A stretch of DNA of 7,575 bases from Roseimaritima sp. (GTDB lineage: Bacteria; Planctomycetota; Planctomycetia; Pirellulales; Pirellulaceae): contig SLFV01000449.1 in NCBI GenBank assembly GCA_007124075.1, positions 1 through 7,575 on the forward strand. Direction: 5' to 3'. The position numbers and the translations under genes are program-made. Below the pieces are notes generated by a model that saw only the letters and a program-made list of their open reading frames with translations, had not been told where the DNA came from and ran no database searches. This document shows positions 1 to 7,073 of this stretch, in pieces (position 1 is the first letter of the stretch; each line of letters begins with the position of its first letter).

Positions 1-6
1 ATCCCA

Positions 7-24
7 AAAGCCTGATGTGGCTTT
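7..24 (+). terminator. Small hairpin upstream of rplM, possible terminator of an upstream gene
   Basis: A perfect 6-bp inverted repeat, AAAGCC / GGCTTT, encloses a 6-base loop. The descending arm ends in three T residues, with a further T run at 40-44. The A-flanked, T-ending shape is like a weak intrinsic terminator for a gene left of the window. It could equally be part of the rplM leader. A tandem CGTGAT CGTGAT follows directly at 25-36. No promoter for rplM could be recognised between here and the start codon. Confidence 0.3.
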
Positions 25-82
25 CGTGATCGTGATCCGTTTTTCACTTTGGTCCTTCATTTCAGAATACAAGTTCACCGGT

Positions 83-538
83 ATGGTTGCTCAGCGAACG
101 TTTATGGCCAAGCCAGGTCAAGTCAAAAAACAGTGGCATCTTGTCGACGGCACCGACCAAGTGCTGGGGCGGTTGGCCAGCGATATTGCGATGATTTTGA
201 TGGGAAAACATCGCCCCGAGTATACCACGCATGTTGATTGCGGCGATTACGTCGTCGTCATCAACTGCGAGAAAATCACGATGACCGGTAAAAAAATGGA
301 CACACGACATTACACTTGGTACACCGGGTATCCTGGCCTGAAGCTGGAAAGCTACGCAGACCGTCGCGAGCGAAAACCAGGGGACTTGCTGTATCACGCC
401 GTTCGTCGGATGCTACCCAAGAATAAGCTAGCGACACAGATGCTCAGTAAGCTGAAGATCTATGCTGGCCCTGAACACCCGCATCAGGCCCAACTGCCCA
501 AGCCGCTAGGAAGCGTCGGGAAGACAGTTGTCTCCTGA
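83..538 (+). CDS. rplM: 50S ribosomal protein L13
   Basis: This is a large-subunit ribosomal protein that binds 23S rRNA early in 50S assembly. The predicted 151 residues align along their length with the L13 family (E. coli is 142 aa). Visible landmarks are the N-terminal TFMAKPG...W segment, GRLAS at 29-33, the GKHRPEYTTHVDCGDYVVVIN block, the VRRMLPKNKL segment at 107-116 and YAGPEHPHQAQ at 127-137. The ATG at 83 is chosen because the following MVAQRTFMAKPG matches the usual L13 N-terminus. The frame stays open upstream to a GTG at 17, but that stretch has no L13 similarity; an ATG at 104 would cut off the family start. No convincing Shine-Dalgarno lies before position 83. The C-terminal tail (LGSVGKTVVS) is a few residues longer than in E. 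coli. It sits 103 bases before rpsI, the classic pairing, so co-transcription is likely. Confidence 0.96.
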   Translation: MVAQRTFMAKPGQVKKQWHLVDGTDQVLGRLASDIAMILMGKHRPEYTTHVDCGDYVVVINCEKITMTGKKMDTRHYTWYTGYPGLKLESYADRRERKPGDLLYHAVRRMLPKNKLATQMLSKLKIYAGPEHPHQAQLPKPLGSVGKTVVS

Positions 539-641
539 CGCCGTGATTTCCCGAAGCATCTGGTGTTTTATCACCTGCGGGCTTGCTAGGAAAGCTTATT
601 TTCACGACCTTCGTTCCGAACATTGAATAAGATAGAAAACA

Positions 642-1055
642 ATGGTGGCAGTTAAGAAAGACAAAATCAACGGTGACGCCTTGGGGACAGGGCGTCGGAA
701 GAGCAGCATTGCCCGGGTTCGCGTTCGCCCGGGAAATGGCAAGGTAACGGTCAATTCCAAGCCGATGGACCAGTATTTCGTCAATGATCAGCACCGCACT
801 GCGATTACGGATGCAATCTCAATTGCGGGACAGGACGGGAAAGTTGATGTCTTGGTTCGTGTCGCAGGTGGTGGGCTAACCGGCCAGGCTGGTGCGGTTC
901 GCATGGGGGTCTCGCGGGCTTTGGTCAGTTTTGACGAGCAGCTTCACGACACCCTGCGTGAAGGTGGTTACTTGACTCGCGATTCTCGCATGAAGGAACG
1001 CAAGAAGCCTGGTTTACGTGGAGCTCGCCGCGCAACGCAATTTAGCAAGCGTTAA
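642..1055 (+). CDS. rpsI: 30S ribosomal protein S9
   Basis: This is a small-subunit ribosomal protein of the 30S head; the C-terminal tail of the family reaches the decoding site and contacts P-site tRNA. The 137 residues contain the hallmark GTGRRKSSIARV at 15-26, PGNGKVTVN near 30-38, the GGGLTGQAGAVRMGVSRAL segment at 76-94 and the invariant C-terminal QFSKR at 133-137. The family is usually about 130 aa; the extra length is a short lysine-containing N-terminus (MVAVKKDKINGDAL). The ATG at 642 is the first in-frame start. The preceding AATAAGATAGAAAAC is A-rich with no clear Shine-Dalgarno. The gene follows rplM at 103 bases in the same direction, as in most bacteria, which supports a shared ribosomal transcript. 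All conserved tail residues are present, so nothing suggests loss of function. Confidence 0.97.
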   Translation: MVAVKKDKINGDALGTGRRKSSIARVRVRPGNGKVTVNSKPMDQYFVNDQHRTAITDAISIAGQDGKVDVLVRVAGGGLTGQAGAVRMGVSRALVSFDEQLHDTLREGGYLTRDSRMKERKKPGLRGARRATQFSKR

Positions 1056-1192
1056 CCTTTCGCTCTGATTATTGATTCGCAGATGACTCAATGGCACGCG
1101 GCTTGCTTTGCAATGGTGCGTCGTTTAAGCCTGCCATTTCTGCCGCATTTTTCATTGCGGTCGTGCGGTGCGGCGCAGGTCGTCAGCCCTTC

Positions 1193-1196
1193 AGGA
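1193..1196 (+). promoter_or_regulatory. Ribosome binding site that sets the clpB start
   Basis: AGGA lies 8 bases before the ATG at 1205. It favours this start over the in-frame ATG at 1196, which overlaps the AGGA itself, and over the far upstream ATG at 1091. The protein from 1205 begins [16 protein letters not shown], the expected beginning of a ClpB N-domain. Confidence 0.6.
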
Positions 1197-1204
1197 TGCG
1201 AGTC

Positions 1205-3877
1205 ATGAGCTTTCAATTCAATAAACTTACGGTCAAGGCACAAGAGGCGCTCGCCGAGGCGCAGTCGTCGGCGACCTCGGCGGGTAATCCCGAACTGGAA
1301 CCGATTCACTTGCTTGCCGCGTTGCTGGGTCAGGCCGAGGGTATCGCGGCACCGCTGCTGTCCCGCGCGGGGGTCGACACCAAGCAGCTTTTATCCCTGG
1401 TAAGCAGCGAAGTTGAAAAACTGCCCAAGGTTTCCGGGGGTCGTCAGCCACAGCTTGGGCCGTCACTGAACCGAGTCTTAGAAGCGGCATCGGCAAAAGC
1501 GGCGGAAATGAAGGACGAATTTGTCAGCAGCGAGCATTTGTTGTTGGCGATGGCGGACGCGCAGAACAAGACCCAAAACTTGTTGCGCTTAGTAGGTGTC
1601 GGAACGGAGGATTTGCTGAAAGCGTTGGCGGATGTCCGCGGTTCGGCGCGTGTCACTGACCAGAACGCGGAAGATACGTACCAAGCACTGCAGAAGTACG
1701 GAATCGACTTGGTGCAAATGGCCCAGGCTGGCAAACTGGACCCTGTGATCGGTCGCGACGACGAGATCCGCCGAGTGATCCAGGTTCTTTCCCGTCGAAC
1801 GAAGAACAATCCGGTCTTGATCGGGCAACCTGGGGTTGGCAAGACCGCGATTGCGGAAGGTTTGGCGTTGCGGATCGTTGAAGGCGATGTGCCGCACAGC
1901 TTGAAAAACAAACGCGTCATTGCCCTGGATATGGGGGCCTTGGTAGCAGGAGCCAAGTTTCGCGGCGACTTTGAAGAGCGACTGAAGTCGGTTTTGCGTG
2001 AGGTGAAGGATGCAGAGGGACAAATCATCCTGTTTATTGATGAACTGCATTTGGTTGTCGGCGCTGGAAAAGCCGAAGGCTCCGCAGACGCTGCGAATCT
2101 TTTGAAGCCGGAGCTGGCTCGCGGTGTTCTGAGGTGCGTAGGGGCCACGACGTTGGATGAATACCGCCAGCATATCGAAAAAGACGCTGCCTTGGCCAGA
2201 CGATTCCAGCCCGTGTTTGTCAATGAGCCCAATGTTGAGGATTCGATCGCGATTTTGCGCGGGCTGAAGCCTCGTTATGAAGCTCATCATGGTGTACGAA
2301 TCACCGATAGTGCACTAGTTTCAGCGGCACAGTTGTCGCACCGGTATATCTCGGATCGGTTCCTGCCTGACAAAGCAATCGACTTGGTGGATGAAGCCGC
2401 TAGTCGTCTGGCAATGGAAAAGGAAAGTGTCCCCGAGCCGATTGATCAATTGCAGCGAAGATTGCAGCAACTGGAGTTGGCTGACAGGCAACTGGCAGCC
2501 GAGGAGGATCCGTCCGCGACCGCACGTCGCAGTGCGATCGGTGAGGAAATGGCTGGTTTGCGGGCTCAACTAGCCAGTTTGCGCGAACAGTGGGACGCGG
2601 AAAAAATTGGGCTAGACGATGTCCAGGGGCTACGTCGTGACCTGGAACGGTTGAACCACCAATTTCGCTCGCAAGAAGCGGAACTCCGCCAGAAACAAGC
2701 TTCCGGGCAGCCAATCGAGGAAAGCGAGTACCAAGGCCTGTACGAGGTCGATCAGCAGCGACGCAGCCTGCACGAACGCTTGGAGTCATTGGAAGAACAG
2801 ACCAAACATGATCGCGGGGACGGACGCGATGCAGGTAGCGGACGACGTCTGTTGCGGAAGGAGGTCACAGAGGAAGAGATCGCGGAGATTGTAAGTTCGT
2901 GGACCGGCGTGCCTGTCAGCCGGATGATGGAAACTGAACGGGCGAAACTGCTGGTCATGGAGGAACGTTTGCACCAGCGGGTTGTCGGCCAAGATCAAGC
3001 CGTTAGAGCTATTTCCGATGCGGTCAGGCGAAGTCGAAGTGGGCTACAAGACCCACAGCGACCGATCGGATCCTTCCTGTTCCTTGGCCCAACAGGCGTT
3101 GGCAAGACCGAAGTTTGCAAGGCGCTCGCACAGATTCTGTTCGACGACGAAGCGGCGATCGTGCGAATCGACATGAGTGAATTCATGGAACGTCACAGCG
3201 TTGCGCGACTGATCGGTGCCCCTCCCGGATACGTCGGTTACGAGGAAGGCGGCAAGCTGACCGAAACCGTTCGTCGGCGACCGTACAGTGTGATCCTGTT
3301 GGATGAAATGGAGAAAGCGCATTCGGACGTCTTCAACATCCTGCTGCAAGTGTTGGATGATGGTAGGCTGACCGACGGGCATGGGCGCACGGTGGATTTC
3401 ACGAACACCGTTATCGTGATGACTAGCAACGTGGGCAGCCAGGCCATCCAGGCGGTTGCCACCGCGGGAGGTAGCGAAGATGAATTACAGGAGGCGGTCG
3501 ACGGACCGTTAAAGGCGAAGTTTTTGCCCGAGTTTCTAAATCGAATCGACGAAACGGTTATCTTCCAGCCACTGAAACGCCAGCAGATCAAGCAGATCGT
3601 TGTGCTGCAACTGGAGTACCTGAAGGAGCGATTAGTCGACGTGGGCTTGAACCTGGAAGTCAGCGAATCTGCGGTGCAGCAGATTGCCAACCAGGGCTAC
3701 GACCCAGCCTACGGTGCGCGACCGCTGAAACGTGTGATTCAGCGCGAAATACAGAATCGGCTTGCCACCGAATTACTGAAGAAAAGTTACCCAGAAGGCA
3801 GTACGATTATGGTCGATTTCTGCGATGGCAGCTACGCCTTTCATGCGGTTGAACAACCTATTGCGCAGCAGGCGTAA
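1205..3877 (+). CDS. clpB: ATP-dependent protein disaggregase ClpB (Hsp100)
   Basis: This is a hexameric AAA+ chaperone that threads aggregated proteins through its central pore, normally with DnaK/DnaJ/GrpE. The predicted length is 890 aa (E. coli 857). In order: Clp N-domain (about 1-145); NBD1 with Walker A GQPGVGKT at 207-214, Walker B IDE ending at 279-280 and arginine fingers R332/R333; a coiled-coil middle domain (about 410-545); NBD2 with Walker A GPTGVGKT at 628-635, Walker B LLDE ending at 700-701, pore motif GYVGYEEGG around Y676, and the C-terminal YGARPLKR segment. The middle domain, which separates ClpB from ClpA/ClpC, makes the assignment firm. All ATPase residues are intact. 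Differences from E. coli are F252 in place of the NBD1 pore tyrosine and roughly 22 extra residues between the two Walker A motifs. The frame is open upstream to 1091, but that part is unlike ClpB. No CIRCE-type operator was seen upstream, so heat regulation is not demonstrated. pdxJ follows after 102 bases. Confidence 0.97.
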   Translation: MSFQFNKLTVKAQEALAEAQSSATSAGNPELEPIHLLAALLGQAEGIAAPLLSRAGVDTKQLLSLVSSEVEKLPKVSGGRQPQLGPSLNRVLEAASAKAAEMKDEFVSSEHLLLAMADAQNKTQNLLRLVGVGTEDLLKALADVRGSARVTDQNAEDTYQALQKYGIDLVQMAQAGKLDPVIGRDDEIRRVIQVLSRRTKNNPVLIGQPGVGKTAIAEGLALRIVEGDVPHSLKNKRVIALDMGALVAGAKFRGDFEERLKSVLREVKDAEGQIILFIDELHLVVGAGKAEGSADAANLLKPELARGVLRCVGATTLDEYRQHIEKDAALARRFQPVFVNEPNVEDSIAILRGLKPRYEAHHGVRITDSALVSAAQLSHRYISDRFLPDKAIDLVDEAASRLAMEKESVPEPIDQLQRRLQQLELADRQLAAEEDPSATARRSAIGEEMAGLRAQLASLREQWDAEKIGLDDVQGLRRDLERLNHQFRSQEAELRQKQASGQPIEESEYQGLYEVDQQRRSLHERLESLEEQTKHDRGDGRDAGSGRRLLRKEVTEEEIAEIVSSWTGVPVSRMMETERAKLLVMEERLHQRVVGQDQAVRAISDAVRRSRSGLQDPQRPIGSFLFLGPTGVGKTEVCKALAQILFDDEAAIVRIDMSEFMERHSVARLIGAPPGYVGYEEGGKLTETVRRRPYSVILLDEMEKAHSDVFNILLQVLDDGRLTDGHGRTVDFTNTVIVMTSNVGSQAIQAVATAGGSEDELQEAVDGPLKAKFLPEFLNRIDETVIFQPLKRQQIKQIVVLQLEYLKERLVDVGLNLEVSESAVQQIANQGYDPAYGARPLKRVIQREIQNRLATELLKKSYPEGSTIMVDFCDGSYAFHAVEQPIAQQA

Positions 3878-3880
3878 CAG

Positions 3881-3899
3881 CTTGCGGCCTTGCCGCAGG
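3881..3899 (+). terminator. Hairpin just after clpB, weak terminator candidate
   Basis: Beginning three bases after the clpB stop codon, CTTGCGG and CCGCAGG can pair (7 bp including one T-G wobble) around the 5-base loop CCTTG. No T run follows, so it is not a textbook intrinsic terminator. It may attenuate or protect the clpB mRNA 3' end. Immediately downstream GTGACG occurs twice, 9 bases apart (3899-3904 and 3908-3913). Confidence 0.3.
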
Positions 3900-3979
3900 T
3901 GACGCTTGTGACGTTACGCTAGGTTCGCAATGTCGTGATTGTGGCGGACCACCCGACTTTGACTTGAAAGACGAACAAC

Positions 3980-4705
3980 ATGATTGAATTGGGAGTGAAC
4001 ATCGATCACGTCGCCACCGTGCGGCAGGCCAGACGGACGTATGAGCCTGATCCGGTGATCGCTGCGGGACTCGCTGAACAAGGGGGAGCCGACGGAATTA
4101 CGTTTCACCTCCGTGAGGATCGGCGGCATATCCAGGCACGTGATGTGGAATTACTGGTAAAGACGGTCGCGGTGAAAACCAATTTGGAAATCGCCTGCGA
4201 TCCTGCCACGGTTCAGATCGCTTGCCAATCGCGACCGACCTGGGCGTTGCTGGTTCCCGAGGGGCGTCAGGAGGTGACTACTGAGGGTGGCCTGGATGTC
4301 CGCAATGACGGCGGTCGAATCATGGAGGCAGTCCAGCGGTTACGTGGTGTGGGGATTAAGGTCAGTCTATTCCTGGATCCAGAGCCTGACCAGATCACCG
4401 CGGCTGCAAAGTTGAAGGTGGACGCTGTCGAACTGCACACCGGGCCGTATGCCTTGGCGTGCTGCGATGACCCCGGTTTGGAACTGGAACGCTTGCGTGT
4501 GGCGGGTGCGTTGGTATGTCAGCGAGGAATGCGATTGCATGCGGGCCATGGCTTAAATTACGTCAACGTGCGGCCGGTCGCTGCGATCCGGGGGATGCGT
4601 GAACTGAACATTGGACACGCGATTGTCTCCCGTGCCGTGATGGTTGGCATGCGTCAGGCAGTTGCGGAAATGCGACGTCTCCTTGATCTAGTTCAGCCGG
4701 TCTAG
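3980..4705 (+). CDS. pdxJ: Pyridoxine 5'-phosphate synthase
   Basis: This cytosolic enzyme performs the ring-closing step of the DXP-dependent vitamin B6 pathway. It condenses 3-amino-2-oxopropyl phosphate (made via PdxA) with 1-deoxy-D-xylulose 5-phosphate to give pyridoxine 5'-phosphate. The 241 residues match the family length (E. coli 243) and the TIM-barrel motif order: GVNIDHVATVRQARR at 5-19, FHLREDRRHI at 42-51, EGRQEVTTEGGLDV near 94-107, HTGPYA, HAGHGLNY, and ELNIGHAIVSRAV near the C-terminus. The three catalytic residues known from E. coli (H45, E72, H193) correspond to H43, E70 and H190, and the substrate-binding threonine to T100. All are present, so the enzyme should be active. 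The ATG at 3980 matches the family N-terminus; the preceding GAAAGACGAACAAC has no strong Shine-Dalgarno. The gene sits 102 bases after clpB and converges with the minus-strand operon. No functional link to clpB is evident. Confidence 0.97.
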   Translation: MIELGVNIDHVATVRQARRTYEPDPVIAAGLAEQGGADGITFHLREDRRHIQARDVELLVKTVAVKTNLEIACDPATVQIACQSRPTWALLVPEGRQEVTTEGGLDVRNDGGRIMEAVQRLRGVGIKVSLFLDPEPDQITAAAKLKVDAVELHTGPYALACCDDPGLELERLRVAGALVCQRGMRLHAGHGLNYVNVRPVAAIRGMRELNIGHAIVSRAVMVGMRQAVAEMRRLLDLVQPV

Positions 4706-4717
4706 GCAACAGGAAAG

Positions 4718-4751
4718 GCTTGGGCGATCCGTACCGGCCACTCGCCCAAGC
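4718..4751. terminator. Perfect 10-bp inverted repeat between convergent genes, probable bidirectional terminator
   Basis: GCTTGGGCGA at 4718-4727 and TCGCCCAAGC at 4742-4751 are exact reverse complements around a 14-base loop. The element begins 12 bases after the pdxJ stop and ends 43 bases from the stop of the minus-strand TPR gene, exactly where two convergent transcripts must end. On the minus strand the stem is followed by CTTTCCTGTTG, moderately U-rich. On the plus strand no U run follows. It is therefore more likely to be intrinsic for the minus-strand operon and Rho-assisted or RNA-stabilising for pdxJ. Confidence 0.6.
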
Positions 4752-4794
4752 GAACTGCGGCGTCCATTCCATGAAGACCGTTGGGCTTGGCTGC

Positions 4795-5973
4795 TTATTC
4801 CACCAGAAGATCTTCGCGTCTATCTGGCAGGTTCGCATCCGATGCGGTCAAAACTTGCGATATTTCAGAGGCGGTGAGCGAGAGGCGAATTTGGGTGTTT
4901 TCGCAATAAATGCGACTTGCCATTTCGTTGGCTGCTTGCAGCATTTCCCAGGCTTTTCTGGGGTGCCCACGTCCCAGCCAAATCCGCGCGACGCGACAAA
5001 GACGATTGGCGGCAATGCGCTGACGCCCAGAGTGTTGGTACGCTGCCGCTGCAAGTTCCAGGATCCCGGGGATTTCCCGATGGTTGCCAGCTAAACGAAG
5101 ATGCTTTGCTTCCGCATCAAAATGACAAGCCGCTTGAAAGTGCTGCCCGTTGGCCAGATGGATCAAAGCCGCCACGTTATGCAATTCCGCCTGCAAGTCC
5201 TCGCTACAGACATGTTTGGCATTTTCGCACGCGTTGCGAAAGTGTTGCATTGCTTGGGGAATGTCGTATTGTTCCGCCGCAAGTCGAGCTTTGGCAAGGC
5301 TGACTTGCGTCTGAAAATCGCGCTTGCATTGTCGCTTGCCGCGTTTTTCGCTTAGGTGCGGGCCCAACACGGGAACGCCCTTCAGACAACTTTCGCTGCA
5401 GGGATCGGTCCGACAGCAACCACACTGCCGGGATCCGTCTCCGCAAGGCGGCTCTGTTCCTTCGGCCCGTGCAATGTACAACCGCGCGTCATCAAAACGA
5501 CATTGTTGCAATGCAATTTTCGATTCCATCAACCAAACGTTTGCCGTACTGTTACCACCGCGACATAATTCGCTGCGAGCTTCCAACAGCCAGTCCCGAG
5601 CCAAATCGGTTTGGTCCGCACTCAGCCAGCTCGCGGCCAAGTTGTAGGCAATCGTGCCCGATGCGACTGGATCATCAATCGCCCAGGCGCGATGCAGAGC
5701 ACGTCGATACTGCTTCAGCGCAGTATCAAGCTGTCCCTCAGCAAACGCCTCGTCCGCCGATGAAGCCGCACGCCCGATCGTGGAATCAACACTCACACGA
5801 GCCCTGTTTGCCGAGTGGCAACCGATTGGAACAACCGCGATTATCCCAAACAATAGCAGCCAGGATGCCGACGGCAGGCCGCATGGCCCATGACACCCAT
5901 TGCGGTTTGCCGGCAGGCGTGCGCTCCGCCCGGCGGCTGCGTGTATCATCGTCAGGTTAACGTGGTTGGGCAT
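4795..5973 (-). CDS. TPR-repeat protein with lipoprotein-like leader and a cysteine cluster
   Basis: No specific family is recognised. The 392 residues start with a long basic leader, then a hydrophobic stretch (about 38-50) ending VVPIGC, which resembles a lipobox with cysteine 52 as the acylation site; the proline at -3 is atypical. From about residue 72 the sequence is alanine-rich and helical, with TPR-like units such as ADEAFAEGQLDTALKQYRRA, AYNLAASWLSADQTDLARDW and WLMESKIALQQCRFDDARLY, and more of the same kind up to about 355. Between TPR blocks lies a segment with six cysteines at 177, 184, 186, 187, 192 and 196, plus another at 216. It probably acts as a periplasmic, membrane-anchored scaffold. 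The ATG at 5973 overlaps the mlaD-like stop as TGATG, implying coupled translation; GTG at 5976 and ATG at 5949 are alternatives, the latter giving a shorter leader. As the last gene of an MCE operon it may be an accessory partner of that transporter, which is inference from position only. Confidence 0.85.
   Translation of the reverse strand: MPNHVNLTMIHAAAGRSARLPANRNGCHGPCGLPSASWLLLFGIIAVVPIGCHSANRARVSVDSTIGRAASSADEAFAEGQLDTALKQYRRALHRAWAIDDPVASGTIAYNLAASWLSADQTDLARDWLLEARSELCRGGNSTANVWLMESKIALQQCRFDDARLYIARAEGTEPPCGDGSRQCGCCRTDPCSESCLKGVPVLGPHLSEKRGKRQCKRDFQTQVSLAKARLAAEQYDIPQAMQHFRNACENAKHVCSEDLQAELHNVAALIHLANGQHFQAACHFDAEAKHLRLAGNHREIPGILELAAAAYQHSGRQRIAANRLCRVARIWLGRGHPRKAWEMLQAANEMASRIYCENTQIRLSLTASEISQVLTASDANLPDRREDLLVE
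5386..5445 (-). other. Segment encoding a six-cysteine cluster within the TPR protein
   Basis: Residues 177-196 of the TPR protein carry cysteines in the pattern C-x6-C-x-C-C-x4-C-x3-C, rich in Gly, Asp, Ser and Arg and flanked by proline. The segment interrupts otherwise helical TPR-like sequence and looks like an inserted loop. If the protein is exported, disulfides are most likely; a metal site is the alternative. No known domain was recognised. Confidence 0.6.
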
Positions 5974-7073
5974 CACCGTGCTGTGCCCCCGCGAAGTGCC
6001 GAAGGCGAAATGGGGGTCGTTGATGAGGGCCGCTTACTGTATCGACGCAACAGCCAATGGCTGCGAATTTCATCGACCAGATCCTGCGTGTCATCCAATG
6101 TATCGTTCACCTTGCCAGTCGTCCCTGGCAGCTCCTCCGCTTCGGCGCGGAGAATCCGCACAAGTTCGTTGGTGTCGGATGCAAGTTGTTGCACCTGTGT
6201 CGCGGCCGCGCGCAGCACCAATAACGTTTCGTTGACGTCCTGGTTAATATTCTGGCTGCTTGCTTTGATCGTGCGAGCCGAATCACCAACATCGCTGGCA
6301 GAACGGTTAATTCCGGCCAGCGTTTGACGCATGTCGTCTTCGACAAGCTGTTCCATTTTTTGTGTCAGTGCGGTAATCCTCTGGTCCAAGTTTTCCGTGG
6401 CAGACTCCATTGCCTGCAAGGTCTGTAACGCTTGCGGACGCACCACCCGATTGGACTCCTGAAACGATTCCGAGGCCGACTGGAACTTCACCATGGCCGG
6501 ATCGACCGCAGTGTCGAGCGAGTCCCGAAAGCGATTCCCCGCGTGTTCGATACTCCTCAGAGTAGGGTCCATCTGCATCTGGATTTTTCGAGCCGAATCG
6601 CTCACGACCGCTGCCTCATCAGCCATCTTATCCAAACGATCGACCTCGGCCTGGACACTAACAATCTGACTTCCGGGCGGCAGGGGAATCATCGCTCCTT
6701 CGCGACCTGCCGCGCGGCGAATGATTAGCACTGGCGCACCAATCCCAAGCTTTCGTTCCACTGCTACAACCGAGTCGATGAAGATGTCGGAGCTGTAACG
6801 TGGATCAATGTTTAAGTTGACACGGATCTTGTCACTTTTTTCAATGTAACGAATGCTTTCCACCTGCCCGGCTCGCTGCCCCAAAATCATGACGTCGGCG
6901 TTGCGTTGTAGATACGCTACCTCATCCTGCGTCATTTCAATCCAGTACAGATCATGTGCGGTAAAGTAGCGACTGGCTCGCAACAACAGGATCAGAAAGA
7001 CGATCAGCAGGATCGCCAGCAGAAAGAGACCTACGATCTGACTGGCATATCTCAGTCGAAAAGGTTCGTTCAT
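5973..7073 (-). CDS. MlaD/MCE-domain membrane-anchored lipid transport protein
   Basis: MCE proteins form the periplasmic, usually hexameric, substrate-binding part of ABC lipid transporters (Mla-type systems of Gram-negatives). The 366 residues show a short cytoplasmic start, one transmembrane helix at about 13-32 (VGLFLLAILLIVFLILLL), and an MCE-like domain at about 37-140 containing LGQRAGQVESIRY, the IRVNLNIDPRYSSDIFIDS strand-turn region and GAPVLIIRR...PLPPGSQI. A long helical, probably coiled-coil region follows (about 140-335). Near the C-terminus SHWLLRRY (338-345) precedes a Ser/Pro/Arg-rich tail. E. coli MlaD is 183 aa, so this protein has a much longer helical extension. The glycine-rich GL-x-x-G motif that usually opens MCE repeats is weak here (LQRNADV). 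The ATG at 7073 overlaps the stop of the upstream ABC gene (ATGA) and has a strong GGAGG site. The downstream TPR gene overlaps its stop, completing a coupled three-gene unit. Confidence 0.88.
   Translation of the reverse strand: MNEPFRLRYASQIVGLFLLAILLIVFLILLLRASRYFTAHDLYWIEMTQDEVAYLQRNADVMILGQRAGQVESIRYIEKSDKIRVNLNIDPRYSSDIFIDSVVAVERKLGIGAPVLIIRRAAGREGAMIPLPPGSQIVSVQAEVDRLDKMADEAAVVSDSARKIQMQMDPTLRSIEHAGNRFRDSLDTAVDPAMVKFQSASESFQESNRVVRPQALQTLQAMESATENLDQRITALTQKMEQLVEDDMRQTLAGINRSASDVGDSARTIKASSQNINQDVNETLLVLRAAATQVQQLASDTNELVRILRAEAEELPGTTGKVNDTLDDTQDLVDEIRSHWLLRRYSKRPSSTTPISPSALRGGTAR

Noticed and set aside
25..36. Tandem CGTGAT repeat as an operator
   Set aside because: Two 6-base copies occur easily by chance and nothing else supports a regulator site.
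17..82. N-terminal extension of L13 from a GTG at 17
   Set aside because: It has no L13 similarity, and the expected family N-terminus starts at 83.
543..575. Alternative short stems in the rplM-rpsI gap (GTGAT/ATCAC and GGTG/CACC)
   Set aside because: The stems are 4-5 bp and mutually exclusive; they are too weak to call an attenuator or leader element.
1103..1129. TTGCTT and TTTAAG as a sigma-70-like promoter for clpB
   Set aside because: The spacing is only 15-16 bases and the -10 box is a poor match, so it cannot be supported.
1143..1160. CCGCA / TGCGG inverted repeat in the rpsI-clpB gap as a terminator or heat-shock operator
   Set aside because: The 5-bp stem has an 8-base loop and no following T run, and it does not match the CIRCE operator; such repeats are expected by chance.
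1091..1204. In-frame N-terminal extension of ClpB from the ATG at 1091
   Set aside because: The extra 38 residues are unlike ClpB and the ATG at 1205 has an AGGA site plus the family N-terminus.
1444..2232. A 262-codon minus-strand open frame inside clpB
   Set aside because: It lies wholly opposite a clearly conserved gene and its translation is Ser/Arg/Thr-rich with no recognisable domain; it is a shadow of GC-biased codon use.
5469..5960. Plus-strand open frames of up to 163 codons opposite the TPR gene
   Set aside because: No start signal or domain was seen, and the minus-strand frame has a signal-like leader, TPR pattern and operon coupling.
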